A stretch of 64,000 nucleotides of DNA from Streptomyces caeruleatus (GTDB lineage: Bacteria > Actinomycetota > Actinomycetes > Streptomycetales > Streptomycetaceae). Location of the stretch: positions 14,208 to 78,207 of the forward strand of contig NZ_KQ948929.1 in NCBI RefSeq assembly GCF_001514235.1, in the 5' to 3' direction. The translations under genes and the position numbers were made by a program. Below, one piece after another: positions 50,405 to 59,030 of the stretch. The notes under the pieces were generated by a model. It was not told the DNA's origin, made no database searches, and saw nothing but the letters and a program-made list of their open reading frames with translations. Position 1 is the first letter of the stretch; every line of letters begins with the position of its first letter.

Positions 50405-51457
50405 ATGTCCCGTGTCCCCCAAGGCCCCTCCCGTCGTCTCCTCTTCGCCGGCGCGCTGGCCGCCGTGTCCGCCGCCGTCACGGGCTGCTCCTCGGACAGC
50501 GCGGGGTCCTCGTCCGGCGGCGCCAAACGGCTGCGTATCGGCTACTTCGCCTTCCCCAGCGGCGACTTGCTGGTGAAGAACAGAAAACTGCTGGAGAAGG
50601 CACTGCCGGACTACGACATCTCCTGGGTCAAGTTCGACTCCGGCGCCAGCGTCAACCAGGCCTTCATCGGCAAGTCCCTCGACATCGCCGCGCTCGGCTC
50701 CAGCCCGTTCGCCCGCGGGGTGTCCGGCAGCTCGCCCATCCCTTACAAGGTCGCCTGGATCCTCGATGTCGCCGGCGAGAACGAGAGCCTCGTGGCGCGC
50801 AAGGCCACCGGCATCACGGACGTCGCCGGGCTCAAGGGCAAGAAGATAGCCACTCCCTTCGCCTCCACCTCGCACTACAGCCTGCTGGCGGCGCTGGAGG
50901 CGGCCGGTCTCGCGGCCTCCGACGTCCAGCTCATCGACCTTCAGCCGCAGCCGATCCTCGCCGCCTGGCAGCGCGGCGACATCGATGCCGCCTACGTCTG
51001 GCTGCCGACCCTGGACGAGCTGCGCAAGACCGGCAACCAGCTCACCAGCAGCAAGGAGATCGGTGCGGCGGGCAAGCCGACCCTCGACCTGGCCGTGGTG
51101 TCGGACGACCTCATCGCCCGGGACCCCAAGGCGATCGACGCCTGGCGCAAGGCGCAGGCCGAGGCGCTGCGCCTGCTCAAGTCGGATCCGCAGGGAGCGG
51201 TGAAGGACGTCGCGGCCGAGCTCAGCATCAGTGCGGCGGATGCCGAGGCTCAGCTTTCGCAGGGCGTGTTCCTCACGCCGGAGCAGGTGGTCTCCGCCGG
51301 CTGGCTGGGCACCGACGACAGCCCGGGCAAGCTGCTCACGTATGTCACGGACACCGGCCGGTTCCTGGCCGACCAGAAGCAGATCGACGCCGCGCCGTCC
51401 GAAGACGTCGTCCGCAAGGCGTTCTACCTCGAAGGGCTGGCCGATGTCCTCAAGTGA
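50405..51457 (+). CDS. Taurine/sulfonate ABC transporter substrate-binding lipoprotein
   Basis: A 350-residue TauA/SsuA-type binding protein with a twin-arginine-like start (PSRRLLFAGALAAV) and lipobox VTGC. Ligand-domain motifs include RIGYFAFPSGDLLVKN, DIAALGSSPFARG, KIATPFASTSHYSLLAALE and AYVWLPTLDEL. Overlaps the ATPase start by 14 nt. Confidence 0.88.
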   Translation: MSRVPQGPSRRLLFAGALAAVSAAVTGCSSDSAGSSSGGAKRLRIGYFAFPSGDLLVKNRKLLEKALPDYDISWVKFDSGASVNQAFIGKSLDIAALGSSPFARGVSGSSPIPYKVAWILDVAGENESLVARKATGITDVAGLKGKKIATPFASTSHYSLLAALEAAGLAASDVQLIDLQPQPILAAWQRGDIDAAYVWLPTLDELRKTGNQLTSSKEIGAAGKPTLDLAVVSDDLIARDPKAIDAWRKAQAEALRLLKSDPQGAVKDVAAELSISAADAEAQLSQGVFLTPEQVVSAGWLGTDDSPGKLLTYVTDTGRFLADQKQIDAAPSEDVVRKAFYLEGLADVLK

Positions 51458-52271
51458 GATCACGGCGGCCACGGAGAGTGTGGCCGCGGTGGACGCGGTG
51501 CGTGCGGGTGCAGTCCGTCTGGACCAGGTCACTCACCGGTACGGCCGGGGCGGCGAGGCCTTCACCGCCGTCGGGCCGGTCGACCTGACCGTGCCGTCCG
51601 GGGAGTTCCTGGTTCTGGTGGGTGCCTCCGGTTGCGGCAAGAGCACGCTGCTGCGGCTGATCGCCGGCTTCGAGCGGCCCACGCGGGGTTCGGTGCGGGT
51701 GTCCGGCACCGAGCCGCGGCCCGGGGATACGGCAGGCGTGGTGTTCCAGACGCCGCGGCTGTTCCCGTGGCGGACCGTGCGGGGCAACATCGACCTGGCC
51801 CTGCGGTACGCGGGCGTCGATCGCGCCCAATGGCCGCAGCGGCGCGCGGAGTTGCTGGCCCGCGTAGGCCTGGAGGGCACCGAGAAGCGGCGTATCTGGG
51901 AGATCTCCGGCGGTCAGCAGCAGCGCGTCGCCATCGCCCGGGCTCTCGCCGCGGAGAACCCGCTCATCCTGCTCGACGAACCGTTCGCGGCGCTGGACGC
52001 GCTGACCCGGGAGCGGCTCCAGGAGGACGTCCGCCTGGTGGCCGAGCGGACCGGCCGGACCACGGTGTTCGTCACACACTCGGCGGACGAGGCGGTGTTC
52101 CTCGGCTCCCGGATCGTGGTGCTGACCAAGAGCCCCGGCACCGTGGCCCTGGATCTGCCGATCACGCTGCCGCGCGGCGACATCGATGCCGAGGAGCTGC
52201 GCAGTTCCCGCGAGTTCGCGGAGCTGCGCGCGCAGGTCTCCCATGCCGTGAAGTCAGCCGCGGCGGCCTGA
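51444..52271 (+). CDS. ssuB: Sulfonate ABC transporter ATP-binding protein
   Basis: A 275-residue ATPase. Walker A GASGCGKST, Q-loop VFQTPRLFPWRTV, signature ISGGQQQR, Walker B LILLDEPFAALD and switch VTHSADEAVFL; the LFPW element is typical of TauB/SsuB. ATG 51444 lies inside the binding-protein gene with GAAGGG upstream, implying coupling. Confidence 0.9.
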   Translation: MSSSEITAATESVAAVDAVRAGAVRLDQVTHRYGRGGEAFTAVGPVDLTVPSGEFLVLVGASGCGKSTLLRLIAGFERPTRGSVRVSGTEPRPGDTAGVVFQTPRLFPWRTVRGNIDLALRYAGVDRAQWPQRRAELLARVGLEGTEKRRIWEISGGQQQRVAIARALAAENPLILLDEPFAALDALTRERLQEDVRLVAERTGRTTVFVTHSADEAVFLGSRIVVLTKSPGTVALDLPITLPRGDIDAEELRSSREFAELRAQVSHAVKSAAAA

Positions 52272-52313
52272 GTCCCTGCTGCCAGGATCACGACCTTCAG
52301 ATTGGACACAGTC

Positions 52314-53207
52314 ATGAGCATCCTCAGCGAGCGGCGGCCGCCCACCGCGCCGACACTTCCGGTCGTCGAGCTCGGCCCTCATTTCGGTGCCGAGATCCAT
52401 GGCATCGATCTCGCCCGCGTCGACGACGATCAGGTCCTCGCGCTGCGCGAGGCACTCGTGGCGTACAAGGTGCTGTTCGTGCGCGGTCAGCACGGTCTCG
52501 ACGACGCCGCGCAGATCGAGTTCGGCAGACGCCTGGGCGAGGTCACCGTCGGGCATCCGGTCCACGACTCCGGTGACGTGGCGCCCGAGGTGTACTCGTT
52601 GGACAGCCAGGACAACGGGTTCGCCGACGTGTGGCACACCGATGTGACGTTCGTGGAGCGGCCGTCGGCGATCTCCGTCCTGCGGGCTGTGGTGCTGCCG
52701 CCCAACGGCGGCGACACCAACTGGGCCGACAGCCAGCTCGCCTACGAGTCGCTGTCGCCGGGCCTGCGGGACTACGTGGACACACTCAGCGCGGTCCACG
52801 ACGGCTCCCGCGAGTTCGGCTACTACCTCGCCCAGCGCAGGCAGGGCCGGGGCAACCTGTGGGAGGGCGAGGTGTTCACCCACCTGACCCCGGTGGAGCA
52901 CCCGGTGGTGCGCGTGCACCCCGAGAGCGGCCGCAAGGGCCTGTTCGTGAACCCCGGTTTCACCTCGCACATCGTGGGTGTCTCGGAGCACGAGAGCCGG
53001 GGCATCCTCGACATCCTGTACGCCCACCTCACCAAGCCCGAGCACGTCGTACGGCACCGCTGGCAGCCGGGTGACGTCGCCCTGTGGGACAACCGCAGCA
53101 CCGCCCACTACGCCAATCGCGACTACGGCGACCGGCATCGCGTGATGCACCGCATCACCCTGCGGGGGGACACCCCGGTCGGCCCGGCCGCGACCGCGAC
53201 CCGCTGA
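52314..53207 (+). CDS. tauD: Taurine/alkylsulfonate 2-oxoglutarate dioxygenase
   Basis: A 297-residue Fe(II)/2OG dioxygenase of the TauD family releasing sulfite from taurine or related sulfonates. The metal triad is His/Asp in WHTDVTF and the distal His in NRSTAHYAN; the 2OG-binding Arg is in HRVMHRITLRGD. ATG 52314 is chosen over a TTG at 52302. Last gene of the sulfonate operon, convergent with the acyl-CoA synthetase. Confidence 0.9.
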   Translation: MSILSERRPPTAPTLPVVELGPHFGAEIHGIDLARVDDDQVLALREALVAYKVLFVRGQHGLDDAAQIEFGRRLGEVTVGHPVHDSGDVAPEVYSLDSQDNGFADVWHTDVTFVERPSAISVLRAVVLPPNGGDTNWADSQLAYESLSPGLRDYVDTLSAVHDGSREFGYYLAQRRQGRGNLWEGEVFTHLTPVEHPVVRVHPESGRKGLFVNPGFTSHIVGVSEHESRGILDILYAHLTKPEHVVRHRWQPGDVALWDNRSTAHYANRDYGDRHRVMHRITLRGDTPVGPAATATR

Positions 53208-53224
53208 CTGCGTGGGGCACTTGT

Positions 53225-55114
53225 TCAAGCGCGGTGATCGGGGCGACGGAGCAGCGGGCGCAGCGTCTCGATGACACTCGGATCGTCCACCGTGGACGGG
53301 ATCGGTTCGTCGTGGCCGTCGGCGATGCCGCGCATCGTCTTGCGCAGGATCTTCCCCGAGCGTGTCTTGGGCAGGGCGGCCACGACGGCGACTTCCTTGA
53401 GGGAGGCGACGGCACCGATGCGCTCGCGCACGAGCCGGACCAGTTCCGCCTCGACCTCCTTCGGGTCGCGGCCGGTCCCCGCCTTCAGGACGACGAAGCC
53501 CCGCGGCACCTGCCCCTTGAGGGCGTCCGCGACACCGATCACCGCGCATTCGGCGACATCGGGGTGCGCGGCCAGGGCCTCCTCCATGCTGCCGGTGGAC
53601 AGCCGGTGGCCGGCGACGTTGATGACGTCGTCCGTGCGGCCCATCACATAGACGTAGCCGTCCTCGTCGATGTGGCCGCTGTCGCCGGTGAGGTAGTAGC
53701 CGTCGTAGGCGGAGAGGTACGAGGCGACGTAGCGGTCGTCGTCGTTCCAAAGGGTGGGCAGGGAACCGGGCGGCAGGGGGAGCTTCACGACGATCGCGCC
53801 GTCGACGCCCGCCTCCACGGGTTGCCCCGCCGGGTCGAGGACACGGACGTCCCAGCCGGGCAGGGGGCGGGTGGGCGAGCCGGGTTTGACGGGGGCGGCC
53901 TCGATGCCGACCGGGTTGGCGACGATGGGCCAGCCTGTCTCCGTCTGCCACCAGTGGTCGATCACGGGGATGTCCAGGAGGGCGGCGGCCCAGTGGTACG
54001 TCTCGGGGTCGAGGCGCTCACCGGCAAGGAAGAGGTAGCGCAGCCCGGAGAGGTCGTACTCGGCGGTGAGGGTGCCCTTCGGGTCCTCCTTCCTGATGGC
54101 GCGGAAGGCGGTGGGCGCCGTGAACATGGTCTTGACGCCGTGCTCGGCGACGACCCGCCAGAACTGGCCCGCGTCCGGGGTGCCGACCGGCTTGCCCTCG
54201 TACAGCACGGTCGTGGCACCGGCCAGCAGCGGCCCGTAGACGATGTACGAGTGCCCGACGACCCAGCCGACGTCGGACCCGGTGAACATCGTCTCGCCCG
54301 GACCGATGTCGTACACGGCAGCCATCGACCAGTGCAGAGCCACGGCACAACCGCCGCTGTCGCGGACAACTCCCTTGGGTTTCCCGGTCGTTCCGGACGT
54401 GTAGAGGATGTAGAGGGGATCGGTCGCGGCCACCGGAACACAGGCGGCCGGCGACGCGCCGGCGACCAGGTCGGCCCAGTCGAGGTCGTCCGGCCCCAAC
54501 TCGGCCCGTTCCTGCGGCCGTTGCAGGATCACTTGCTTGTACGGCTTGTGCCCGGCGAGTTCGACCGCCCGGTCCAGCAGCGGCTTGTACGGGATGACGC
54601 GCTTGCCCTCGATGCCGCAGGAGGCGGAGACGACCACCTTGGGGGTGGCGTCGTCGATACGGACCGCGAGTTCGGGCGGCGCGAACCCGCCGAAGACGAC
54701 CGAGTGGACGGCGCCGATCCGTGCGCAGGCCAGCATCGCGACGGCGGCCTCGGGGACCATCGGCATGTAGATGACCACGCGGTCGCCGTGCCCCACCCCG
54801 AGCCCGGTGAGCGCCCCGGCGAAGGCCGCGACCTCGTCCCGGAGCCGGGCGTAGGTGTAGGTGCGCCGGGTGCCGGTCACCGGTGAGTCGTAGATGAGCG
54901 CGGCCTGTTCGCCCCGGCCCGCCTCGACGTGCCGGTCCACCGCGTTGAAGCAGACGTTGAGGCGGCCGTCGGGGAACCAGCGGTAGAAGGGCGCGGCCGA
55001 AGGGTCGAGGGCACGGGACGGCGCCACCTCCCAGTCGACGCCCTCCGCCGCCCGCAGCCAGAACCTCTCCGGGTCTTCGAGGCTGGCCCGAAAGACGTCC
55101 TCGTACATTCCCAT
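53225..55114 (-). CDS. Propionyl-/acetyl-CoA synthetase
   Basis: A 629-residue acyl-adenylating ligase, PrpE-like. AMP-binding P-loop YTSGTTGKPKG, adenine motif HWWQTETGWP, hinge YLTGDSGHIDEDGYVYVMGR, and the C-terminal KTRSGKILRK whose second Lys is the usual acetylation site. AAGGAG precedes the ATG. Its start, ending and many internal blocks match the decayed copy at 26-27 kb, which shows what the latter lost. Converts short-chain acids to CoA thioesters. Divergent from an MDR reductase. Confidence 0.92.
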   Translation of the reverse strand: MGMYEDVFRASLEDPERFWLRAAEGVDWEVAPSRALDPSAAPFYRWFPDGRLNVCFNAVDRHVEAGRGEQAALIYDSPVTGTRRTYTYARLRDEVAAFAGALTGLGVGHGDRVVIYMPMVPEAAVAMLACARIGAVHSVVFGGFAPPELAVRIDDATPKVVVSASCGIEGKRVIPYKPLLDRAVELAGHKPYKQVILQRPQERAELGPDDLDWADLVAGASPAACVPVAATDPLYILYTSGTTGKPKGVVRDSGGCAVALHWSMAAVYDIGPGETMFTGSDVGWVVGHSYIVYGPLLAGATTVLYEGKPVGTPDAGQFWRVVAEHGVKTMFTAPTAFRAIRKEDPKGTLTAEYDLSGLRYLFLAGERLDPETYHWAAALLDIPVIDHWWQTETGWPIVANPVGIEAAPVKPGSPTRPLPGWDVRVLDPAGQPVEAGVDGAIVVKLPLPPGSLPTLWNDDDRYVASYLSAYDGYYLTGDSGHIDEDGYVYVMGRTDDVINVAGHRLSTGSMEEALAAHPDVAECAVIGVADALKGQVPRGFVVLKAGTGRDPKEVEAELVRLVRERIGAVASLKEVAVVAALPKTRSGKILRKTMRGIADGHDEPIPSTVDDPSVIETLRPLLRRPDHRA

Positions 55115-55362
55115 CGCGCTCTCCTTGACCCGAGTCGTGGTGGCCCGCCTGCCACCATGTCACACGTTGATCATGCGATCGGCCAAGCGGTGTGCGCCCT
55201 TCTCGACCGGGTCACAACCGAGGCCCCCTCTTGTCTCGGGCGGCATGCCACCCGTACGCTCACCCTCCGTACCGACCAGCCGGTATGGCACACGGAAGAA
55301 CCGGTAGGTGACGTCGGCCTCCGGGTGAACGCTTGACGCGACCGTCGAAGGAGCCGCCGCAG

Positions 55363-56370
55363 ATGAGCAGGATCAACCGTCAGGTACGCCTGGCCGCGCG
55401 TCCCGTGGGAGAGCCGCGGCCCACCGACTGGGAGCACGTCGAGGAGCCGGTCGGGCAGCCCGGCGACGGGGAGTTCCTGGTGCAGGTGCTCTTTCTGTCG
55501 ATCGACCCGGCGATGCGCGGCTGGATGAACGCGGGCCGGTCCTACATCCGCCCGGTCGAGCTGGGTGAGGTGATGCGCGCCGGTGCGGTGGGGCGGGTGA
55601 TCGCGTCCCGGCACTCCGGGTTCGCGGTCGGCGACCATGTGTCGGGCTCGTTCGGCGTTCAGGAGTACTGCGTGTCGAACGGTCGCGACGTGACCAAGGT
55701 CGACCCGGCGGCGGCCCCCTTGCCGACGTATCTCGGCACGCTCGGCATGTCGGGCCTGACGGCCTACTTCGGCCTGATCGAGGTCGGGCGTCCCGAGCCC
55801 GGGCAGACCGTCGTGGTCTCGGGAGCGGCCGGGGCCGTCGGCAGCGTCGTCGGGCAGGTCGCCAAGAACCTTGGCTGCCGTGTCATCGGCATCGCCGGCG
55901 GCGAGGCCAAGTGCCGGCTGGTGGTGGACGAGTTCGGGTTCGACGCCGCGATCGACTACCAGAAGGAGGACATCCGCAAGGCGCTGCGCGAGCACGCCCC
56001 CGACGGCGTCGACGTGTACTTCGACAACGTCGGTGGCGACATTCTGGACGCCGTACTGCTCCGGCTGGCGCGCGGTGCCCGCGTCGTCGTCTGCGGTGCG
56101 ATCTCCCAGTACAACAGCACGCAGCCGCAAGGCCCCGCCAACTACCTGTCGCTGCTGGTGAACCGGGCCTCCATGACGGGCATCGTGGTGTTCGACTACG
56201 CCGACCGGTACGGCGAGGGCGTGGCACAACTGGCCAAGTGGCGGGCGGAGGGCCGGCTGACGTCCCTGGAGGACGTGGTGGCCGGCTCGGTCGCGGAGTT
56301 CCCGGAAACCCTGATGCGCCTGTTCCGTGGTGACAACCGCGGCAAGTTGGTGCTGAAGATCGCGGACTGA
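55363..56370 (+). CDS. NADP-dependent MDR oxidoreductase (CurA/prostaglandin-reductase type)
   Basis: A 335-residue zinc-free reductase. N-terminal MSRINRQVRLAARPVGEPRP and LFLSIDPAMRGWM are typical of the leukotriene-B4-dehydrogenase/CurA group. NADPH loop VVSGAAGAVGSVVGQVAK; later YFDNVGGDILDAVL. AAGGAG lies 5' of the ATG. Reduces activated double bonds; substrate unknown. Thirty bases before a zinc alcohol dehydrogenase. Confidence 0.88.
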   Translation: MSRINRQVRLAARPVGEPRPTDWEHVEEPVGQPGDGEFLVQVLFLSIDPAMRGWMNAGRSYIRPVELGEVMRAGAVGRVIASRHSGFAVGDHVSGSFGVQEYCVSNGRDVTKVDPAAAPLPTYLGTLGMSGLTAYFGLIEVGRPEPGQTVVVSGAAGAVGSVVGQVAKNLGCRVIGIAGGEAKCRLVVDEFGFDAAIDYQKEDIRKALREHAPDGVDVYFDNVGGDILDAVLLRLARGARVVVCGAISQYNSTQPQGPANYLSLLVNRASMTGIVVFDYADRYGEGVAQLAKWRAEGRLTSLEDVVAGSVAEFPETLMRLFRGDNRGKLVLKIAD

Positions 56371-56399
56371 CCGGGCAGAAGAGGGGAGGGAGAGATCCG

Positions 56400-57452
56400 A
56401 TGAAGGCATTGACCTACCACGGCCGTCACGACATCCGGTACGGCGATGTCCCCGACGCGGCCGTCACCAACCCCACCGACGCGGTGGTGGAGGTGACCTC
56501 GGCCGGCATCTGCGGCAGCGACCTGCACATCTACGGCGGTCATCCGTTCAGCCCGGAACTGGGCTACACACCGGGGCATGAATGCGTCGGCGTGGTCGTC
56601 GAGACGGGCGGCCAGGTCTCCCGCTTCAAGCCCGGCGACCGGGTTCTGGTGCCCGCCTCCGTCGGCTGTGCGCAGTGCCGGTCGTGCGCGGCCGGGTTCA
56701 CCGCCCGGTGCGAGCGCGCGAAGTCGAGCATGGAGCTCTGCTACGGCGTGAGCCCGCAGCTCCAGGGCAGCCAGGCCCAGGCGCTGGCAGTGCCCTGCGC
56801 CGACGTCAATCTCGTGCGACTGCCCGAGAGCATCTCGGACGAGGCCGCCCTCGTCCTGACGGACAACGCGCCCACTGCCTGGTACGGCTGTCGGCGCGCC
56901 CGCATCCAGCCCGGCGAGACGGTCCTGGTGATCGGCCTCGGTCCGGTCGGCCTCATGGCCGCGCAGTCCGCCTTCGCGATGGGCGCCGCGCGGGTACTGG
57001 GCACGGACCTGGTCGCGGAGCGCCGTGCCTTCGCCGCGACCCTGGGTGTCGAACCTGTCGAGGGTGAGGACGTGCGCGCTGCCATACGGGAGATGACCGG
57101 CGGACGCGGGCCGGACGCCGTGGTGGAGGCCGTGGGCTCGGACACGACCATCGAGCTCGCCCTCAAGGCCGTACGCCAGGCCGGCCGGGTGAGTGTCATC
57201 GGAGTCAGCCAGAACAAGGCGTTCCCCTTCCACATGGGGCTGGCGCAGATCAAGGAGCTGGAGTTCGCGATCGGGTTGTGCTCGGTGCATTACGAGCTCC
57301 CTCCCCTGATCGCCCTCACCCAGGCCGGCCGGATCAAGCCCGAGGCCGTGGTCTCCCACCACTTCGCGCTGTCCGAGGGCCCGGCGGCGTACGAACTGTT
57401 CGCGGGCCGGGCGGACGGCGTCCGCAAGATCGTTCTCGATCCGACTCGCTGA
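56400..57452 (+). CDS. Zinc-dependent alcohol/polyol dehydrogenase
   Basis: A 350-residue MDR enzyme with catalytic zinc ligands (GICGSDLHIYG, PGHECVG) and a structural zinc cluster (CAQCRSCAAGFTARC). NAD fold VIGLGPVGLMAAQSA. Preceded by a strong GGGAGGGAGA. In operon with the upstream reductase; substrate not predictable, though threonine/sorbitol-type dehydrogenases are closest in pattern. Confidence 0.88.
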   Translation: MKALTYHGRHDIRYGDVPDAAVTNPTDAVVEVTSAGICGSDLHIYGGHPFSPELGYTPGHECVGVVVETGGQVSRFKPGDRVLVPASVGCAQCRSCAAGFTARCERAKSSMELCYGVSPQLQGSQAQALAVPCADVNLVRLPESISDEAALVLTDNAPTAWYGCRRARIQPGETVLVIGLGPVGLMAAQSAFAMGAARVLGTDLVAERRAFAATLGVEPVEGEDVRAAIREMTGGRGPDAVVEAVGSDTTIELALKAVRQAGRVSVIGVSQNKAFPFHMGLAQIKELEFAIGLCSVHYELPPLIALTQAGRIKPEAVVSHHFALSEGPAAYELFAGRADGVRKIVLDPTR

Positions 57453-57463
57453 CGATTCTTCAA

Positions 57464-57492
57464 GGGCCGCCTCGGTGTTGCCGAGGCGGCCC
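57464..57492 (+). terminator. 12-bp stem-loop after the alcohol dehydrogenase
   Basis: GGGCCGCCTCGG (57464-57475) pairs perfectly with CCGAGGCGGCCC (57481-57492), loop 5 nt, 12 bp past the stop. Confidence 0.8.
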
Positions 57493-57650
57493 GCAGCCGT
57501 GCCCTGGGACCACCACGGCAGCCTCATTCGGCCATTCCCCGCGCGTCCGTGGACACCGGACACTCTGAATGGAACGCTCGCTCCAGACCGCGGGCAGTAC
57601 CCAAGAGGCGCCCCCGGCCCGCGCCGACGCTGTTCCCCGCACGAGCCGCG

Positions 57651-57697
57651 CACCCGCACACCCGCACACCCGCACACCCGCACCCGCTCACCCGCTC
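57651..57697. repeat. 8-bp CACACCCG short tandem repeat
   Basis: About four units of CACACCCG followed by degenerate ACCCGCTC copies in the gap before the beta-helix gene. The rest of 57493-57767 shows no gene. Confidence 0.7.
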
Positions 57698-57767
57698 ATC
57701 AGCACGAAGTCCTCGCAGCCGCAGAGTCCTGGTACGCCCGGAATGCTCGCCGAGAGGGGTTCACCCC

Positions 57768-59030
57768 GTGAAATCCATGGCCGCCACGGCCGCAACTGCC
57801 GCCGTGCTCCTGTCCATTGCGGCGCATCCCGCCGCCCTTGCCGCCGCTCCCCCGGCCTCCGCCTCCGCCCCGGCCCCCGCCCCGTCCCCCACGGAGTTCA
57901 CCGTCGACACCACGTCCGACGCGGTCGACGTCGACGGGGCGGACGGCCGGTGTCTGACCGCTTCGGGCGCGTGCAGTCTGCGTGCCGCGGTGATGGCCGC
58001 CAACGCCCGCCCGGGCAGCACGATCACACTGCCTCCAGGCCACTACCGGCTGACGATCCCGCCCGACCCGCGGCTGATCATCGGCGACAACCCGGACCCC
58101 ACCACGGGCGATCTGAACGTGGCCGCCCAGACCACGATCAAGGGTGCCGGCGCGCGGAGCACGGTCATCGACGCCAACCATCTGGACCGGGCCTTCCGTA
58201 TGCAGGCGGACAGCCGGATGTCCGATCTGACGATCACCGGTGGGGTGGCCAGGCAACGCGAACTGCCCATCACCGACACCGGCGGCGGCGCAATCGCCAA
58301 CGGACATCACATGACGCTGCGACGGGTCACGGTGACCGGGAACTCCGCCGGTTACGGCGGGGGCATCTTCAACGTCCCCGGCTCCCACCTCGATCTGATC
58401 GACAGCACCGTCAGCAGGAATGCCGCGGGAGAGGCCGGCGGCATCCGGTTCGACGACACCGGCACCGTGACCAACTCGACGATCGCGGACAACCGGGTGA
58501 CGAACCCCGGCGACCGCCCCGGCAGCCTCGCCGGTTACGGCGGGGGCATCGACATCCGCGGGAGGGGACCCGTGGAGATCCTCAACTCGACCATCACCGG
58601 CAACCGTTCGAGCGACGGGGGTGGCGGAATCAACTTCGCCCCCGCCTATCTCGACAGCCTGCCCTCACCGATCCCCGACGTCATCGATCTGCCCCTGGGG
58701 CGTCTGACGCTGCGCAACTCCATCATCGCGGGCAACACCGTTGACGGCGCGCCGGCCGACTGCAAGAAGGCCTTCGCCACCATCGCGTCGCTGAGCAACA
58801 ACTTGGACAGCGACGGCAGTTGCCGACTCACCGCACCCGGCGATCTGCCCAGCCGCACCCCACGGATCGGCCCGCTCGCGGACAACGGCGGCCCCACCGA
58901 CACGGTCGCGCTGCAGCCCGGCAGCCCTGCTCTGGACGCCGCCGACGACTGCCCGGCCACGGATCAGCGTGGCGTCGCACGCCCCCAGGGCGCGGCCTGC
59001 GACATCGGCGCCTACGAGCACACGTCATGA
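57768..59030 (+). CDS. Secreted CSLREA-type beta-helix protein
   Basis: A 420-residue exported protein. GTG start with GAGAGGGG 8 nt upstream; signal peptide to about residue 25 (cleavage near LAA-AP), followed by a Pro/Ala linker. A CSLREA-like domain (CSLRAAVMAANARPGSTI) leads into beta-helix rungs (GGAIANGHHMTLRRVTVTGN, GGIFNV, GGIDIRG, STITGNRSS). It closes with the choice-of-anchor-type end LADNGGPTDTVALQPGSPALD and CDIGAYE. Role unknown, probably surface or polymer interaction. Its stop overlaps the esterase ATG. Confidence 0.8.
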   Translation: MKSMAATAATAAVLLSIAAHPAALAAAPPASASAPAPAPSPTEFTVDTTSDAVDVDGADGRCLTASGACSLRAAVMAANARPGSTITLPPGHYRLTIPPDPRLIIGDNPDPTTGDLNVAAQTTIKGAGARSTVIDANHLDRAFRMQADSRMSDLTITGGVARQRELPITDTGGGAIANGHHMTLRRVTVTGNSAGYGGGIFNVPGSHLDLIDSTVSRNAAGEAGGIRFDDTGTVTNSTIADNRVTNPGDRPGSLAGYGGGIDIRGRGPVEILNSTITGNRSSDGGGGINFAPAYLDSLPSPIPDVIDLPLGRLTLRNSIIAGNTVDGAPADCKKAFATIASLSNNLDSDGSCRLTAPGDLPSRTPRIGPLADNGGPTDTVALQPGSPALDAADDCPATDQRGVARPQGAACDIGAYEHTS